A stretch of 64,000 nt of DNA from Scatosoma sp045658805 (GCA_045658805.1 JAZOVQ010000053.1:14707-78706), one strand, 5' to 3'; counted from the first letter of the stretch, positions 33,374-42,550 are shown. Notes: generated by a model from the letters alone, not told the origin. Translations and numbers: made by a program.

Positions 33374-35164
33374 TTACAAGTTGTAGTTAGGATCCTTCCA
33401 GAAGTTTTCAGGCCACTTGTTGGAAGCAACGAACGTCAACATATCAAAGTCAACAGCTTCCGACCACTTCACTGCAAACGTTTCAGGAATCAATACTTGG
33501 CTGTCGGAAAGACCAGTCATCAAAAGGTTACGCCAGCATTCGGTAATGCAGCCTCTCGTCTTTTCCAAACCGTTTACGTATCTAACGCCCCAGGTAAGGA
33601 AGGGGTTAGCGTCAACGTCGCCGTTGAAGGAAATGGTTTCGTTGCTTGCTTCGAAGTATGCTTTCCATTCTGCAGGGATAACAACGAGGTTGTTCTTAAC
33701 CGAGGACAAGCCCTTAGGTACGTCGTTGTTTGCGGCCAAGCCCTTGTAGTAAATGGTTTGACCATAAGGCGACATAACGAACTTAATGAAGTCTTTGTTC
33801 AATTCGTTTTGTTCAGCATCGCCCAAGTGATTGATAATGGAAAGGAAACCGCCGTTACCACCGATGTCACGGGTAATCGTCGTATCAGGAACGATCTTTT
33901 CACCCACTTTGTCACCAGAGGTGTACGTACCAGAAATCATTTGAGGATAATCGAAGTAACCAACGTCGAAGCCAGTAGCGTTCGATTTTTCATAATTGAT
34001 ACCGAAGCCTTGATAATCCAAAATGATTTGAGGGGAAGCTTTACCGTCGCTTTGCGTTTCGAACTTATCGCGAAGCTCGCCAAATTCGGTGCTGGAAACG
34101 TCCTTCATCAAAACGCCCTTCATCTTTGCAAGCTGACTTACGAAATCACGATATACTTCGCTGGTGAAACCAACGTAGCCAGGGCCGAAGGAACAATCTT
34201 CTTCAAAGAGAATGTTCAACATCTTTGCATAACGGGGACCGTAACCGCTGTTAAGTTCAACAACGTCTTCCGTTTCGTCATAGTTAGCCCAAACGCTGTT
34301 CTTGTCGCCGCCCATGATGTATTGATAGAATTGACGATAGTAATAGTCGCCATATACACGAAGCAACCAGCTGAATTGCAAGGATTCTACACTTGCAGCC
34401 GTAAGGGAGATACCCAAAGGATTGCTGTAGTCTGCTGCTTGCATTGCTTTAGAAAGTGCGATAAGGTCGTCCCAGGTTTCAGGATAGCCAACTTCGCCGG
34501 AAGCGTTCGTGTAACCCTTTGCGCCTGCTTCTTCCAAAGCAACTTCGTTTACGAACCAGCACGTTTGCATGATTTCGGAGTTCAAAATGATACTCTTGCC
34601 GCTGGTATCAGCTTCTTTGGTGGTGTAAGCTGCTTTTTCAAGTACGCTGGACCATTGAACGTTTTCACCACAGTAAGGGTTGTAGGACGCAATTGCCGAG
34701 TACATATCGATACAGTAGGAATACGTAGAGGTGTAACCAAGGTTACCTTCAACGATATCCCAATCGGTGTTGGGGTTAACCAATTCCGAGTTCAAGTTTT
34801 GGGAATACGAAGAACCTGCATATTGGGTGTTGATGTTTACTTGAACAGCGCCACCTTGCAATCTTTCATATTCATCTTTCAACGCGCGCCAGCCGCTTTG
34901 CGTACCTTCAAAGTCCAAGCAAACGTCAACTTTACCAGAATATTGCTTGATCGAAGAAACGTCAGGCAAATAATCTGCGTTGAAGCCTGCGCCAAGGTCG
35001 TTAACAGACAAAGGCTGCGTCGAGATCATGTTGCTGTTGCCCGTGCTGCCGCTGCTGTCTTGCGAGTTGCCACCCGAGCTTGCGCTGCTGCCGCTGTCGC
35101 ACGCCGCCAATACCGTCGTGCAAGAAAGAGCAAGAGCCAAGAACATAGTTAATTTCTTTTTCAT
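33374..35164 (-). CDS. ABC transporter extracellular solute-binding lipoprotein (carbohydrate type)
   Basis: 596 residues from the ATG preceded by AGGAGG (an upstream in-frame start would prepend 40 unlikely residues). The lipoprotein signal is MKKKLTMFLALALSCTTVLAAC (two pieces; Cys22), followed by a serine/glycine-rich tether. The body is a type 1 extracellular solute-binding protein: VDVCLDFEGTQSGWRALKDEYERL, then YPETWDDLIALSKAMQAADYSNPLGI and FLSIINHLGDAEQNELNKDFIKFVMSPYGQ are typical. At about 575 mature residues it is longer than MalE-type proteins, suggesting a large oligosaccharide ligand, but the substrate is not readable. It is the first gene of the transport operon and is followed by an 18-bp stem-loop. 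Confidence 0.9.
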   Translation of the reverse strand: MKKKLTMFLALALSCTTVLAACDSGSSASSGGNSQDSSGSTGNSNMISTQPLSVNDLGAGFNADYLPDVSSIKQYSGKVDVCLDFEGTQSGWRALKDEYERLQGGAVQVNINTQYAGSSYSQNLNSELVNPNTDWDIVEGNLGYTSTYSYCIDMYSAIASYNPYCGENVQWSSVLEKAAYTTKEADTSGKSIILNSEIMQTCWFVNEVALEEAGAKGYTNASGEVGYPETWDDLIALSKAMQAADYSNPLGISLTAASVESLQFSWLLRVYGDYYYRQFYQYIMGGDKNSVWANYDETEDVVELNSGYGPRYAKMLNILFEEDCSFGPGYVGFTSEVYRDFVSQLAKMKGVLMKDVSSTEFGELRDKFETQSDGKASPQIILDYQGFGINYEKSNATGFDVGYFDYPQMISGTYTSGDKVGEKIVPDTTITRDIGGNGGFLSIINHLGDAEQNELNKDFIKFVMSPYGQTIYYKGLAANNDVPKGLSSVKNNLVVIPAEWKAYFEASNETISFNGDVDANPFLTWGVRYVNGLEKTRGCITECWRNLLMTGLSDSQVLIPETFAVKWSEAVDFDMLTFVASNKWPENFWKDPNYNL

Positions 35165-35180
35165 AAATTCCTCCTTGTGC

Positions 35181-35201
35181 ATGCAAAGGTTCGCTTTGCA
35201 T
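35181..35201 (-). other. Hairpin in the 5' leader of the solute-binding gene
   Basis: An 8-bp perfect stem (35181-35188 with 35194-35201, loop of five) lies just upstream of the AGGAGG. It could protect the 5' end or affect translation. Confidence 0.55.
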
Positions 35202-35309
35202 ACTCTTTGTTTTTTTCTTTTTATATACCCCCGCCATACGCCCGCATTTGGCAAAATGTACACGTAGCGCATACGCGTACGCACGACAAGAATATAATAC
35301 CTTGCATTT

Positions 35310-35338
35310 ATTATACAACAAATCTTCTATTTTGTCAA
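35310..35338 (-). promoter_or_regulatory. Promoter of the transport operon
   Basis: TTGACA (35333-35338) and TATAAT (35310-35315) on the minus strand, 17 bases apart. The start is expected near 35303, giving a leader of about 140 bases that contains an alternating purine-pyrimidine tract and a hairpin. Confidence 0.88.
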
Positions 35339-35461
35339 TACGAAATCTTATCCCCTTTGTCACATTTTTTGCCATAATTACCCCTCATTGGCACTATTTT
35401 CACAATTTTTGTCATGTTTTATTAAAAATATCATATTTCTTGCAGTTTTTTACAATATATA

Positions 35462-35489
35462 TTGACATTTTAATTTTTTATGTTACAAT
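35462..35489 (+). promoter_or_regulatory. Promoter of the AraC-type regulator, predicted leaderless
   Basis: TTGACA (35462-35467) and TACAAT (35484-35489), 16 bases apart, with TGT before the -10. The first transcribed base falls at about 35496, which is the A of the ATG. Confidence 0.75.
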
Positions 35490-35495
35490 AAAGCC

Positions 35496-36305
35496 ATGGA
35501 ACAGACAAAACAGTATTCAAACGAAAATCCTTTATACGAGCATCTTGCGGACAATCCCTTTTATTTGTTCTTAAAGAAAGAGAGTTTTTTCTTTCACATT
35601 CCGCATTATCACGAAAGCCTGGAATTTGTGTATATGCTTAAAGGCAGCACTACGGTGCATTTGGGCAGCGAAACGTACACCTTGACAAAAGGCGACGCTT
35701 TTTTATGCAATTCGCAACAGGTGCATTTTTACGAAAACCAAGACCCCGACAAGATCGGTATCGTTGTGGTTTTAAGCAATAAATACACGCATAATTTCCG
35801 TGAACTGTGCAAAAATGCCACTCTCCCTTCTTTCCTCACCGATAAGAAGGCGAACGTGGAACTTTGTACGCTGCTTCAAAATTGGTTGGACTACAAGGAT
35901 AGAACTTTCCTCACCGATTGCGCTTTTGCCAATTTGTTGCTCGATAAGCTGATTAAGCTGTACGGGTTTGTGGACGCGGACGAGGTGGATACCTTAAACA
36001 CCACCGCCATCGCGTTTATCAATTATATCCAAGAAAATTATCATTTGGATCTTTCCTTGGAAACCGCTGCCGAGCATTTTGGATATTCCAAAGAATATTT
36101 CTCTAAAAAATTTAAACAAATTGTGGGAAAAAATTTCCTCTCCCTTTTGAACAGTATTCGATTGCAAAAGGCCGTTGAGTTACTCAACGATCCCGATAAA
36201 AAATACACCTTTAACGAGGTATGCGCAAAATGCGGTTTTAACAATTCCGCTTCCTTGTATCGACATTTGAAAAAGGTCAAGCAAGCCAACCCTCGTCTCC
36301 AATAA
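35496..36305 (+). CDS. AraC-family transcriptional regulator with a cupin-type sensor domain
   Basis: 269 residues, the only clear plus-strand gene. Residues about 30-100 form a cupin-like ligand-binding domain (IPHYHESLEFVYMLKGSTTVHLGSE, KGDAFLCNSQQVHFYE). The C-terminal about 100 residues are the double helix-turn-helix (LSLETAAEHFGYSKEYFSKKFKQIVGKNF, then TFNEVCAKCGFNNSASLYRHLKKV). It is divergent from the solute-binding gene, so it probably activates the transport operon in response to a sugar. The ATG at 35496 has no ribosome-binding site and lies exactly where transcription should begin. Internal Met codons would cut into the cupin, so this start is favoured. A terminator follows. Confidence 0.93.
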   Translation: MEQTKQYSNENPLYEHLADNPFYLFLKKESFFFHIPHYHESLEFVYMLKGSTTVHLGSETYTLTKGDAFLCNSQQVHFYENQDPDKIGIVVVLSNKYTHNFRELCKNATLPSFLTDKKANVELCTLLQNWLDYKDRTFLTDCAFANLLLDKLIKLYGFVDADEVDTLNTTAIAFINYIQENYHLDLSLETAAEHFGYSKEYFSKKFKQIVGKNFLSLLNSIRLQKAVELLNDPDKKYTFNEVCAKCGFNNSASLYRHLKKVKQANPRLQ

Positions 36306-36316
36306 ACCACGAAAAA

Positions 36317-36344
36317 AGCAACCCGCAAAGGTTGCTCTTTTTTT
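36317..36344 (+). terminator. Terminator after the AraC-type regulator
   Basis: A 7-bp stem (36317-36323 with 36330-36336) is followed by a run of T at 36338-36344, 12 bases after the stop codon. Confidence 0.85.
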
Positions 36345-36366
36345 CTCCTCGTAAATAAAATGCTCG

Positions 36367-36405
36367 AAAAAAATTAGCGTGACGCTCGGTTAAGAGCATC
36401 ACGCT
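36367..36405 (-). terminator. Terminator after the small peptide gene
   Basis: A 12-bp stem with one mismatch (36376-36387 with 36394-36405) is followed on the minus strand by AATTTTTTT. It ends the transcript of the giant surface protein and the 41-residue peptide. Confidence 0.82.
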
Positions 36406-36415
36406 ATTGTTTTTG

Positions 36416-36541
36416 TTACTGACCGAAATTTTCAGGGAATTCGGGCATATCCGTGGTATTGTCGTTCAACGAAGTGCGAACGATATCTTCGGTAGAGAAG
36501 AAAACCAATTCCAATTCAACATTTTCATACATTTTTTTCAT
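36416..36541 (-). CDS. 41-residue peptide encoded behind the 1964-residue surface protein gene
   Basis: A short open frame starting MKKMYENVELELVFFSTED, continuing with IVRTSLND and ending EFPENFGQ. It is acidic, has no signal peptide or membrane segment, and starts 13 bases after the stop of the surface protein gene with AGGAGG at ideal spacing. A terminator follows directly. The pattern (a K-x-Y start, hydrophobic/acidic core ending in a D-I/V-x-x-T-S motif, acidic tail) is one I recall from many unannotated small peptides of gut Clostridia, but no function is known to me. Spacing, ribosome site and terminator together make it a credible gene. Confidence 0.72.
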   Translation of the reverse strand: MKKMYENVELELVFFSTEDIVRTSLNDNTTDMPEFPENFGQ

Positions 36542-36554
36542 TTGATTTTCCTCC

Positions 36555-39500
36555 TTAACCCACGCAAATTACCGCTTGACCAGGTTGCAACGTAACGCTA
36601 CCGGAAACCACTTGATAAGGTTGTTCCGCCGTACCTACGCCGTAGCCGATAAGATAGCATACGCTACCCGAAGCCGTTACCGAAGGCGTTGCCTTCAAAT
36701 CACACGTATCCGCGTTGGTGTACATCGTGATCGTCTTCGAGCCGTTGGAAAGCGTCGTCGTTAACAATTCTTTACTGCTGTTATAATCTCTCGTCTTCAA
36801 CTTGTAACCATTGAAGATGCTTTGAATTACTTCAAATTGCGATGCCGCCTTTTGCGCCGCATTGTAATAGGAATAGCCCGACGTTGCATTGTTACCGATG
36901 CCGTTACCATAACCGTTACCATCGAAGCCAACCATGGAAGCCGCCAATTCGGTTACAATGGGGAAGTAACAGAACCAAGAATAGCCTGCTACGTTATGCG
37001 CAGCTGCGTACAACATAGCCATATACAAATCTTGTTCCGTCAACTTACCTTCCGTACCCTTGTTTTGCGTATGCGCAGTAATTGCTTGATAGAATTTAAT
37101 ATCGCCGCTTACAACAGCGTTCGTACCGTTGCCGTACAATTCTTCAAACGTCGACTTATATCTATCCGTGCTGTCACCCATTGCGTGACTGGTATAGATG
37201 TCAACGTAGAGATAATCAAGCTCGGTATACTTCAACCAGTTGGTAAGATAATCGTTATAATTCCAAATGGTCGAGAAGCCTACGTTCTTTTGATACAAAC
37301 ATGCAAGGAAGAAAGGTTCGTTGCCGTTTGCCTTGGAAAGACCAAGTTCAGCGCAAGCCGCTTTCAACGCCTTAACCGTATACCCTACGTTTTGAACTTC
37401 GTTTCTTTCAGGTTCGTCTTTAAGCGAGAAACCGTAGAATGCAGGATGTTGTACATATTCAGCAAAACCCGCGCGCGATTTAATTACGTTTGCAACCTGC
37501 GATTGAGAGCTTGCTTCCTTGGACAATTGATAGAACGCTTCGTCACAAACGATTACCTTCATACCAAGCGTCCAAGCGGTATCCATAACGTATTTCAAAC
37601 GGCTAGTATGCCATACGTCGTCCGTTTCAAAAGAAGCAATACTGCCTTCGTTAATCAAAAGGATATTGTTGCCCATTGCCTTCAATCTCGCTGCGTGCGC
37701 AGGGAGTTCATCAGGAGAAGTCCAATCGGTTGCATTTGCTTCGTTAGGCGACCAACCCGTGTCCTTGTTATAATATACGAAATATTCGTCATCCGAAGTC
37801 AAGATAGTACCCTGGTCGTCAATGTAATAATTGCCAGACGTGGAAATACCAAGCGTCTTCATTTGCGATTCGGTGAACTTGTACAAGCCGCTGTACATTG
37901 CCTTATAGCTGAATACAGGCTTCACTTCTACCGTTGCAAAGCTTGCGCTGGTTGCAGAAGTCTTAAATTCGTCATAATAGGAATATGCCGTAACCGTTAC
38001 GTTGTGTTGACCTACAACTTCCGTCGTGTAGGAAAGTTCTTCGTCAGCCATTACGATAACGCCGTCACGATAATCGTTGTCGTCTTTTACAAGGTAATAA
38101 TCGGCATTTTCTACCGCTTCCCAGGTTACGTAGTAACCCATACCTTGCGATACAACGGGCGTTGCAAGCTTCGTGTTACCAACGTTGTTGCCAAGCTCGT
38201 CACTCGTCTTGATCGTTTCAAGAATTGCTACGCAATCTGCAAGAGTGCCAAGGTCGCCGTCCAAAATACCGTTCATTGCTTCCTCAACAACCTCTTCTAC
38301 CTTTGCTTTATGCAAATCGGTATAAACGTCGCTGTTAAGATAGTTTTTCAAGAACGCAGAGTAGTATTTAAGGGTTTCGTTTTCGTCATAATCGGAAAGC
38401 ATGAACGAAATGCTCAAGCCGTTCGTGGTCATTCTATAACCGCTTACAACGTATACGCTATTACCGATAACTACGCTGGAATTGTAACCTGCAACGATAC
38501 GGAAACCATTGATAACCAACGCTTCTACCGAACCGCTTTCTACCGTAATGGTTACTACCGAGCCGTTTTTCGTAATTGCCAATTGATAATTGCCCACTTT
38601 ATCCGCAGTTTGACTTACGTTCAAGTCTTCGTCGATCGTAATATCAGCAACGCTGTTTACGTAATCGATAACCGATTCAGGTCTTTCGTTTGCTTTATAA
38701 GCCAACGTTGCAACTTCGTAAACGCTTCTTGCGTTTTCAGCAGGGTTATACGGCGTATAAACGTAACCCGTTTCGCCGTTGGAATAGTTAAGTTTCAAAT
38801 AGCCTCTTGCCGACATAGAACGCGCGTATTGCGCAGGACTAATATTTACAAGCGCCGCTACGTACGTCCACGTGTCGCCCGATTGCGAGCTCCACGTGCT
38901 AGTAGGTACGTCTACAAAATAGCCAGCAGGGAAGGTTGTATGTACAAAATCAATATCACCGCTGAGATAATTGGTGGGAACGATAAGCGTACCTGCGCCT
39001 GCAATTAAGCCGTTGTTTACACCATAGGTGTATGCGTTGCCGTCAACGTCCACAAGGAAACGAAGACCGCTCTTGCCCGTAGCTCTTACAGCTGCACCAT
39101 CGCGCATCTTAAAGCCAATCCATACGGGATACAACGTCGTATCCCCCGTCAACGTATATTCGTAACCAGCAGGATACAAATCGGGAACGGTGTTGATATC
39201 CGTCGTCCAACCTGCAAATACGTTGCCCGTTTGTCCATAAGTGTATGCATCCAATTCGGGAAGTGCGTACTTCCAAGCCGTTTCAGTGCTAAGCACTTCG
39301 CTGCCGTCATGAAGGGTAAGGGTATGTCTTTCTTCCCCTTCCGTCATACCAGGATCGCTGATACGAATACCGTTTGCAACCTGCGACGTGGTCGTAAATA
39401 CCAATCTATTCGCATAAGGAGCATAGTCCATGTACGTACCAGCAAGCGTATACGTTCTCTTCGTGAAATTACCGTCGATATCAGCATATACTTCTACCGT

Positions 39501-42449
39501 ACCGTTGGACGCATCGATAAGCTTATAACCAAGCGTTACGCGATAAGTTACACCCTTTTCGAGACCCGTGCCGTTGTCATTGTATTCAAATGCGTCGATG
39601 TTACCATCGTTTTCGCCGGTATTGTAAGCACTGGGGTGGCTGAAGAATTGAACACACTTATTGGTAGAGCCCGGACGATAGAGGTATATTCTCCAGCCGA
39701 AGCAATAGGACGAGTTTTGACCGTGGGTAGACGTTACGACGTTCAACGTCGTATATTCACCTTGCGCGGAAACGTCGTTAGAACCAAGGTTCAAGGACAT
39801 ATCAAAAGTAATAGAGAAAGAATCCGACGTATTATAACCATAGAAGTTGGTCGCTTGGTCTACGTAGAGATAACCCTTTTCAAATGCCGCCGAGAGCGGA
39901 TATCCCGTGTTGTACAAATCGGACAAAACATAATTATTTTCGTACGAGGGCATCGTAGCGTTGCCCAAATCGCCCTGTCTTACCCATACGCCGTTTTCAT
40001 TGAGGAAGGTTACGTCCTCTTCCACTACGAAACAGGTCTTGTTGTTTGCATCTTCACGATATGCGTTGGTAGGGATTTGTGCGCCCTTCTTAATTACCAC
40101 TTTGTTTGCAGGCGCCGCCGTACCAGCGGGCAAATAGCTTGCAAACGAACCAATTCTAGTCCAAATGTTGAGATATGCGTCACCGCCTGCCGCAGGTGCC
40201 GCGCTTACTCTCTTACCGTCAATTTCAACAAAATTGAAGAAGTGTACACTGCTTACTCTGTCTTGTACCTTAATGGTATCGCCGTTGGGATAATCGTGGT
40301 TGGTCAAATGCACGATCAAGAAGCCTTCAGAATATTCAAGCTTAGAAATATTCGTTTCGGTTTCCGTGAAATCGTGCGCCGTATATACAGCGTTTACAAC
40401 GATGTCGTCACCCGTAAGCGTGTAGCTTTCCCATACCGCTTTATAGCCGTCTTTTTCAGGAACTGCAGGAATTTCACCGTCCATACCGTTCGATTTGGTA
40501 TACGTACGGGTTGCAACGGTTGCGCCGTCCGCAACGAAAGTGATTTTACCTTGTTTTTCCCAGTTTGCTTCCACGTTATCGCTCATACGGATAAAGGTCA
40601 CTTCTTCCGTCGTTACGTAGAAAACTTGCGTGCCGTTTTTCGCGTATGCCAACGAAGGGAATTGCGCGCCTGCACGGATTACAATCTTATTTGCCGTTCT
40701 TGCTTCGCCGGGAATATGTACGGCAAAGTTGTGACCAACGAATTTGTTGATCCACATCCAGTCTTCACTCGCTCTCGATGCGCCGTAATTGTTATACATC
40801 GAACGAAGCGTGAAACCGTCTACGATAATGTTATCAAAAAGGTTAAGCGCCAACACTTTTTCAGCGGAAACACCGATATTGTAGGTACTTGCGTTGTTGT
40901 CGTTGGGCGCGGGATAGTCGCTGTTGCTCAAGTTTACGTTGATAACGTTGCTCGATCTACCGTATTGAAGCAAGGTAACTTCGGTATCGAAATCCCCTTC
41001 AGGAATGTATTTTTCCCAAACGCCTTGATCGTTTTTAACGAAGGTAACGTCCTCTTTGGTTTCGTACACTTCTCTATCGCCCGTCACAAGCGCATTGTAC
41101 GTAGGAAGTTGACAGCCTGCCAAAACGGTAATTTTGGTCGCGTTGTTGTCGCCGGGACGGAAGGTGAAATAACCATAGTTACCCCATACGTTCAAGAACG
41201 CTTCGCCAGGCATTGCCAAAGGTTGATCGTCAATCAATACGTGCGAAAGGAAGTTTTCGCTTTGCGCGTAATATTTAGCCGATTGTGCGCCGCCTGCATA
41301 GGTATTGGGAGCGGAGCTGTAATTGCTGCCTGCAATTGCAATACCGGCAAACGCGTCGCCGCTGTCACCGAACATTCTAACGTCCGAAACGTCCGCTGCA
41401 ATGGTTACAAGAGGCTTTTGCCACGAACCGTCCGGTTGTTTATAGAACGTTACGTCCGTTTTCGTTTCATAGAACATGTAAACGGGGTTGCCGTTGAACG
41501 CGAACATGTTGTTCATTGCATACGAAGGGAAATACGTACCTGCAGGAATGAAGATTTCTTCGCTTTCTTCTTCCATTGCGCGGATTACGAAAGAGTAGAA
41601 CCCTTTACCCTTGGTGCCGAGGTTGAACAAACCGTAAGCTTCCGTTTTAGAAGCTACGCCATCTACCAAAATCTTGCTTGCGTAATGGTTGCCCATAAAT
41701 TCGGACGATTGATATTGCGCTCTGTTGAATTCCGTTTGGTCGCTAATTGCCGCATAGTCGTCACCCTTCAAGGATACGCCGAGGTATGAGTTGCCGTACG
41801 TAGCGTCCCAACCGGTTACGTAATCGATTGCTTGCACGTCCGTTTTACCAATGATTTTGATGCCGTAAGCAACGCCCGACGACGCCATGGTATAATCACA
41901 GCCAGCGCGATAAACGGTTGCCGTTTTATCCCCCATCAAATAACCATAGCTGGGGATTATCGCGCCTTCCAAAATGGTCGCAAACGTGCCGCCGCCGATA
42001 CCCGCCGCCGACGCCGCCGTCATGTTATCTCTACCCATGGAAAGGTGCAACGTAATCATGTAGCTCGGTTCTTGATTATTCAAGTCTACGCCGTTGTCGT
42101 AGCAGGTGGTACAACCCCATTCTGCCAACGTCTTATCACCAAGCTTAATGTGATTAAAGAAATCCATGTTTCTAAGCACCCAAGGCATATCGTGTTCGCC
42201 TTGATAGGTAATGGTGCCCTTTTGCGAGCCCCAATCCGCTTCACCAAGCGTAATGTTCATGGTGAAGTTACCGTTGCCGTACCAGCCAGCAACACGCGCG
42301 CCCATTGCCACGTCTTTCGTCGTGTACGTTTCAGCCGCTTGCGCTGTCGTGATTGCGCCAGGTCCAGAGAACACGATGCCGAAGCAAAGCGCGATGCTCA
42401 TTACCAAGCCCATCAACACGGTAAGTACTGTTTTTCTTACTCTTGTCAT
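36555..42449 (-). CDS. Giant secreted multi-domain protein with a glycoside-hydrolase-like C-terminal domain
   Basis: 1964 residues. A signal peptide ends at AQAAE (about residue 39), and there is no C-terminal anchor. Residues about 40-500 repeat the beta-rich units found in the 21229-25248 protein (YTTKDVAMGARVAGWYGNGNF, IPAGTYFPSYAMN, DVTFYKQPDG). Two or three further copies of such units and an InlB-like insert follow (to about 830). A laminin-G/concanavalin-like stretch (about 860-1030), an InlB repeat (VFAGWTTDINTVP), a beta domain, and a fibronectin-III-like part come next. The last about 450 residues look like a TIM barrel with GFSLKDEPER (Glu1679 as possible acid/base) and VDIYTSHAM. 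The catalytic role is inferred and the family is not named. GGAGG precedes the ATG. Confidence 0.8.
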   Translation of the reverse strand: MTRVRKTVLTVLMGLVMSIALCFGIVFSGPGAITTAQAAETYTTKDVAMGARVAGWYGNGNFTMNITLGEADWGSQKGTITYQGEHDMPWVLRNMDFFNHIKLGDKTLAEWGCTTCYDNGVDLNNQEPSYMITLHLSMGRDNMTAASAAGIGGGTFATILEGAIIPSYGYLMGDKTATVYRAGCDYTMASSGVAYGIKIIGKTDVQAIDYVTGWDATYGNSYLGVSLKGDDYAAISDQTEFNRAQYQSSEFMGNHYASKILVDGVASKTEAYGLFNLGTKGKGFYSFVIRAMEEESEEIFIPAGTYFPSYAMNNMFAFNGNPVYMFYETKTDVTFYKQPDGSWQKPLVTIAADVSDVRMFGDSGDAFAGIAIAGSNYSSAPNTYAGGAQSAKYYAQSENFLSHVLIDDQPLAMPGEAFLNVWGNYGYFTFRPGDNNATKITVLAGCQLPTYNALVTGDREVYETKEDVTFVKNDQGVWEKYIPEGDFDTEVTLLQYGRSSNVINVNLSNSDYPAPNDNNASTYNIGVSAEKVLALNLFDNIIVDGFTLRSMYNNYGASRASEDWMWINKFVGHNFAVHIPGEARTANKIVIRAGAQFPSLAYAKNGTQVFYVTTEEVTFIRMSDNVEANWEKQGKITFVADGATVATRTYTKSNGMDGEIPAVPEKDGYKAVWESYTLTGDDIVVNAVYTAHDFTETETNISKLEYSEGFLIVHLTNHDYPNGDTIKVQDRVSSVHFFNFVEIDGKRVSAAPAAGGDAYLNIWTRIGSFASYLPAGTAAPANKVVIKKGAQIPTNAYREDANNKTCFVVEEDVTFLNENGVWVRQGDLGNATMPSYENNYVLSDLYNTGYPLSAAFEKGYLYVDQATNFYGYNTSDSFSITFDMSLNLGSNDVSAQGEYTTLNVVTSTHGQNSSYCFGWRIYLYRPGSTNKCVQFFSHPSAYNTGENDGNIDAFEYNDNGTGLEKGVTYRVTLGYKLIDASNGTVEVYADIDGNFTKRTYTLAGTYMDYAPYANRLVFTTTSQVANGIRISDPGMTEGEERHTLTLHDGSEVLSTETAWKYALPELDAYTYGQTGNVFAGWTTDINTVPDLYPAGYEYTLTGDTTLYPVWIGFKMRDGAAVRATGKSGLRFLVDVDGNAYTYGVNNGLIAGAGTLIVPTNYLSGDIDFVHTTFPAGYFVDVPTSTWSSQSGDTWTYVAALVNISPAQYARSMSARGYLKLNYSNGETGYVYTPYNPAENARSVYEVATLAYKANERPESVIDYVNSVADITIDEDLNVSQTADKVGNYQLAITKNGSVVTITVESGSVEALVINGFRIVAGYNSSVVIGNSVYVVSGYRMTTNGLSISFMLSDYDENETLKYYSAFLKNYLNSDVYTDLHKAKVEEVVEEAMNGILDGDLGTLADCVAILETIKTSDELGNNVGNTKLATPVVSQGMGYYVTWEAVENADYYLVKDDNDYRDGVIVMADEELSYTTEVVGQHNVTVTAYSYYDEFKTSATSASFATVEVKPVFSYKAMYSGLYKFTESQMKTLGISTSGNYYIDDQGTILTSDDEYFVYYNKDTGWSPNEANATDWTSPDELPAHAARLKAMGNNILLINEGSIASFETDDVWHTSRLKYVMDTAWTLGMKVIVCDEAFYQLSKEASSQSQVANVIKSRAGFAEYVQHPAFYGFSLKDEPERNEVQNVGYTVKALKAACAELGLSKANGNEPFFLACLYQKNVGFSTIWNYNDYLTNWLKYTELDYLYVDIYTSHAMGDSTDRYKSTFEELYGNGTNAVVSGDIKFYQAITAHTQNKGTEGKLTEQDLYMAMLYAAAHNVAGYSWFCYFPIVTELAASMVGFDGNGYGNGIGNNATSGYSYYNAAQKAASQFEVIQSIFNGYKLKTRDYNSSKELLTTTLSNGSKTITMYTNADTCDLKATPSVTASGSVCYLIGYGVGTAEQPYQVVSGSVTLQPGQAVICVG

Positions 42450-42550
42450 GTTATCCTCCTATAGATTCTACTTTGACTTTTTGTTCAAATTTTTGCAATT
42501 GGCCGATAAAACTCCGTCTGCAGCGCAACGAAAAACGTCTTATCAGCCCT

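Noticed and set aside
36822..41789. Two plus-strand open frames of more than 700 codons opposite the 1964-residue protein gene
   Set aside because: Shadow translations of a long minus-strand gene; no start context, no recognisable domains.
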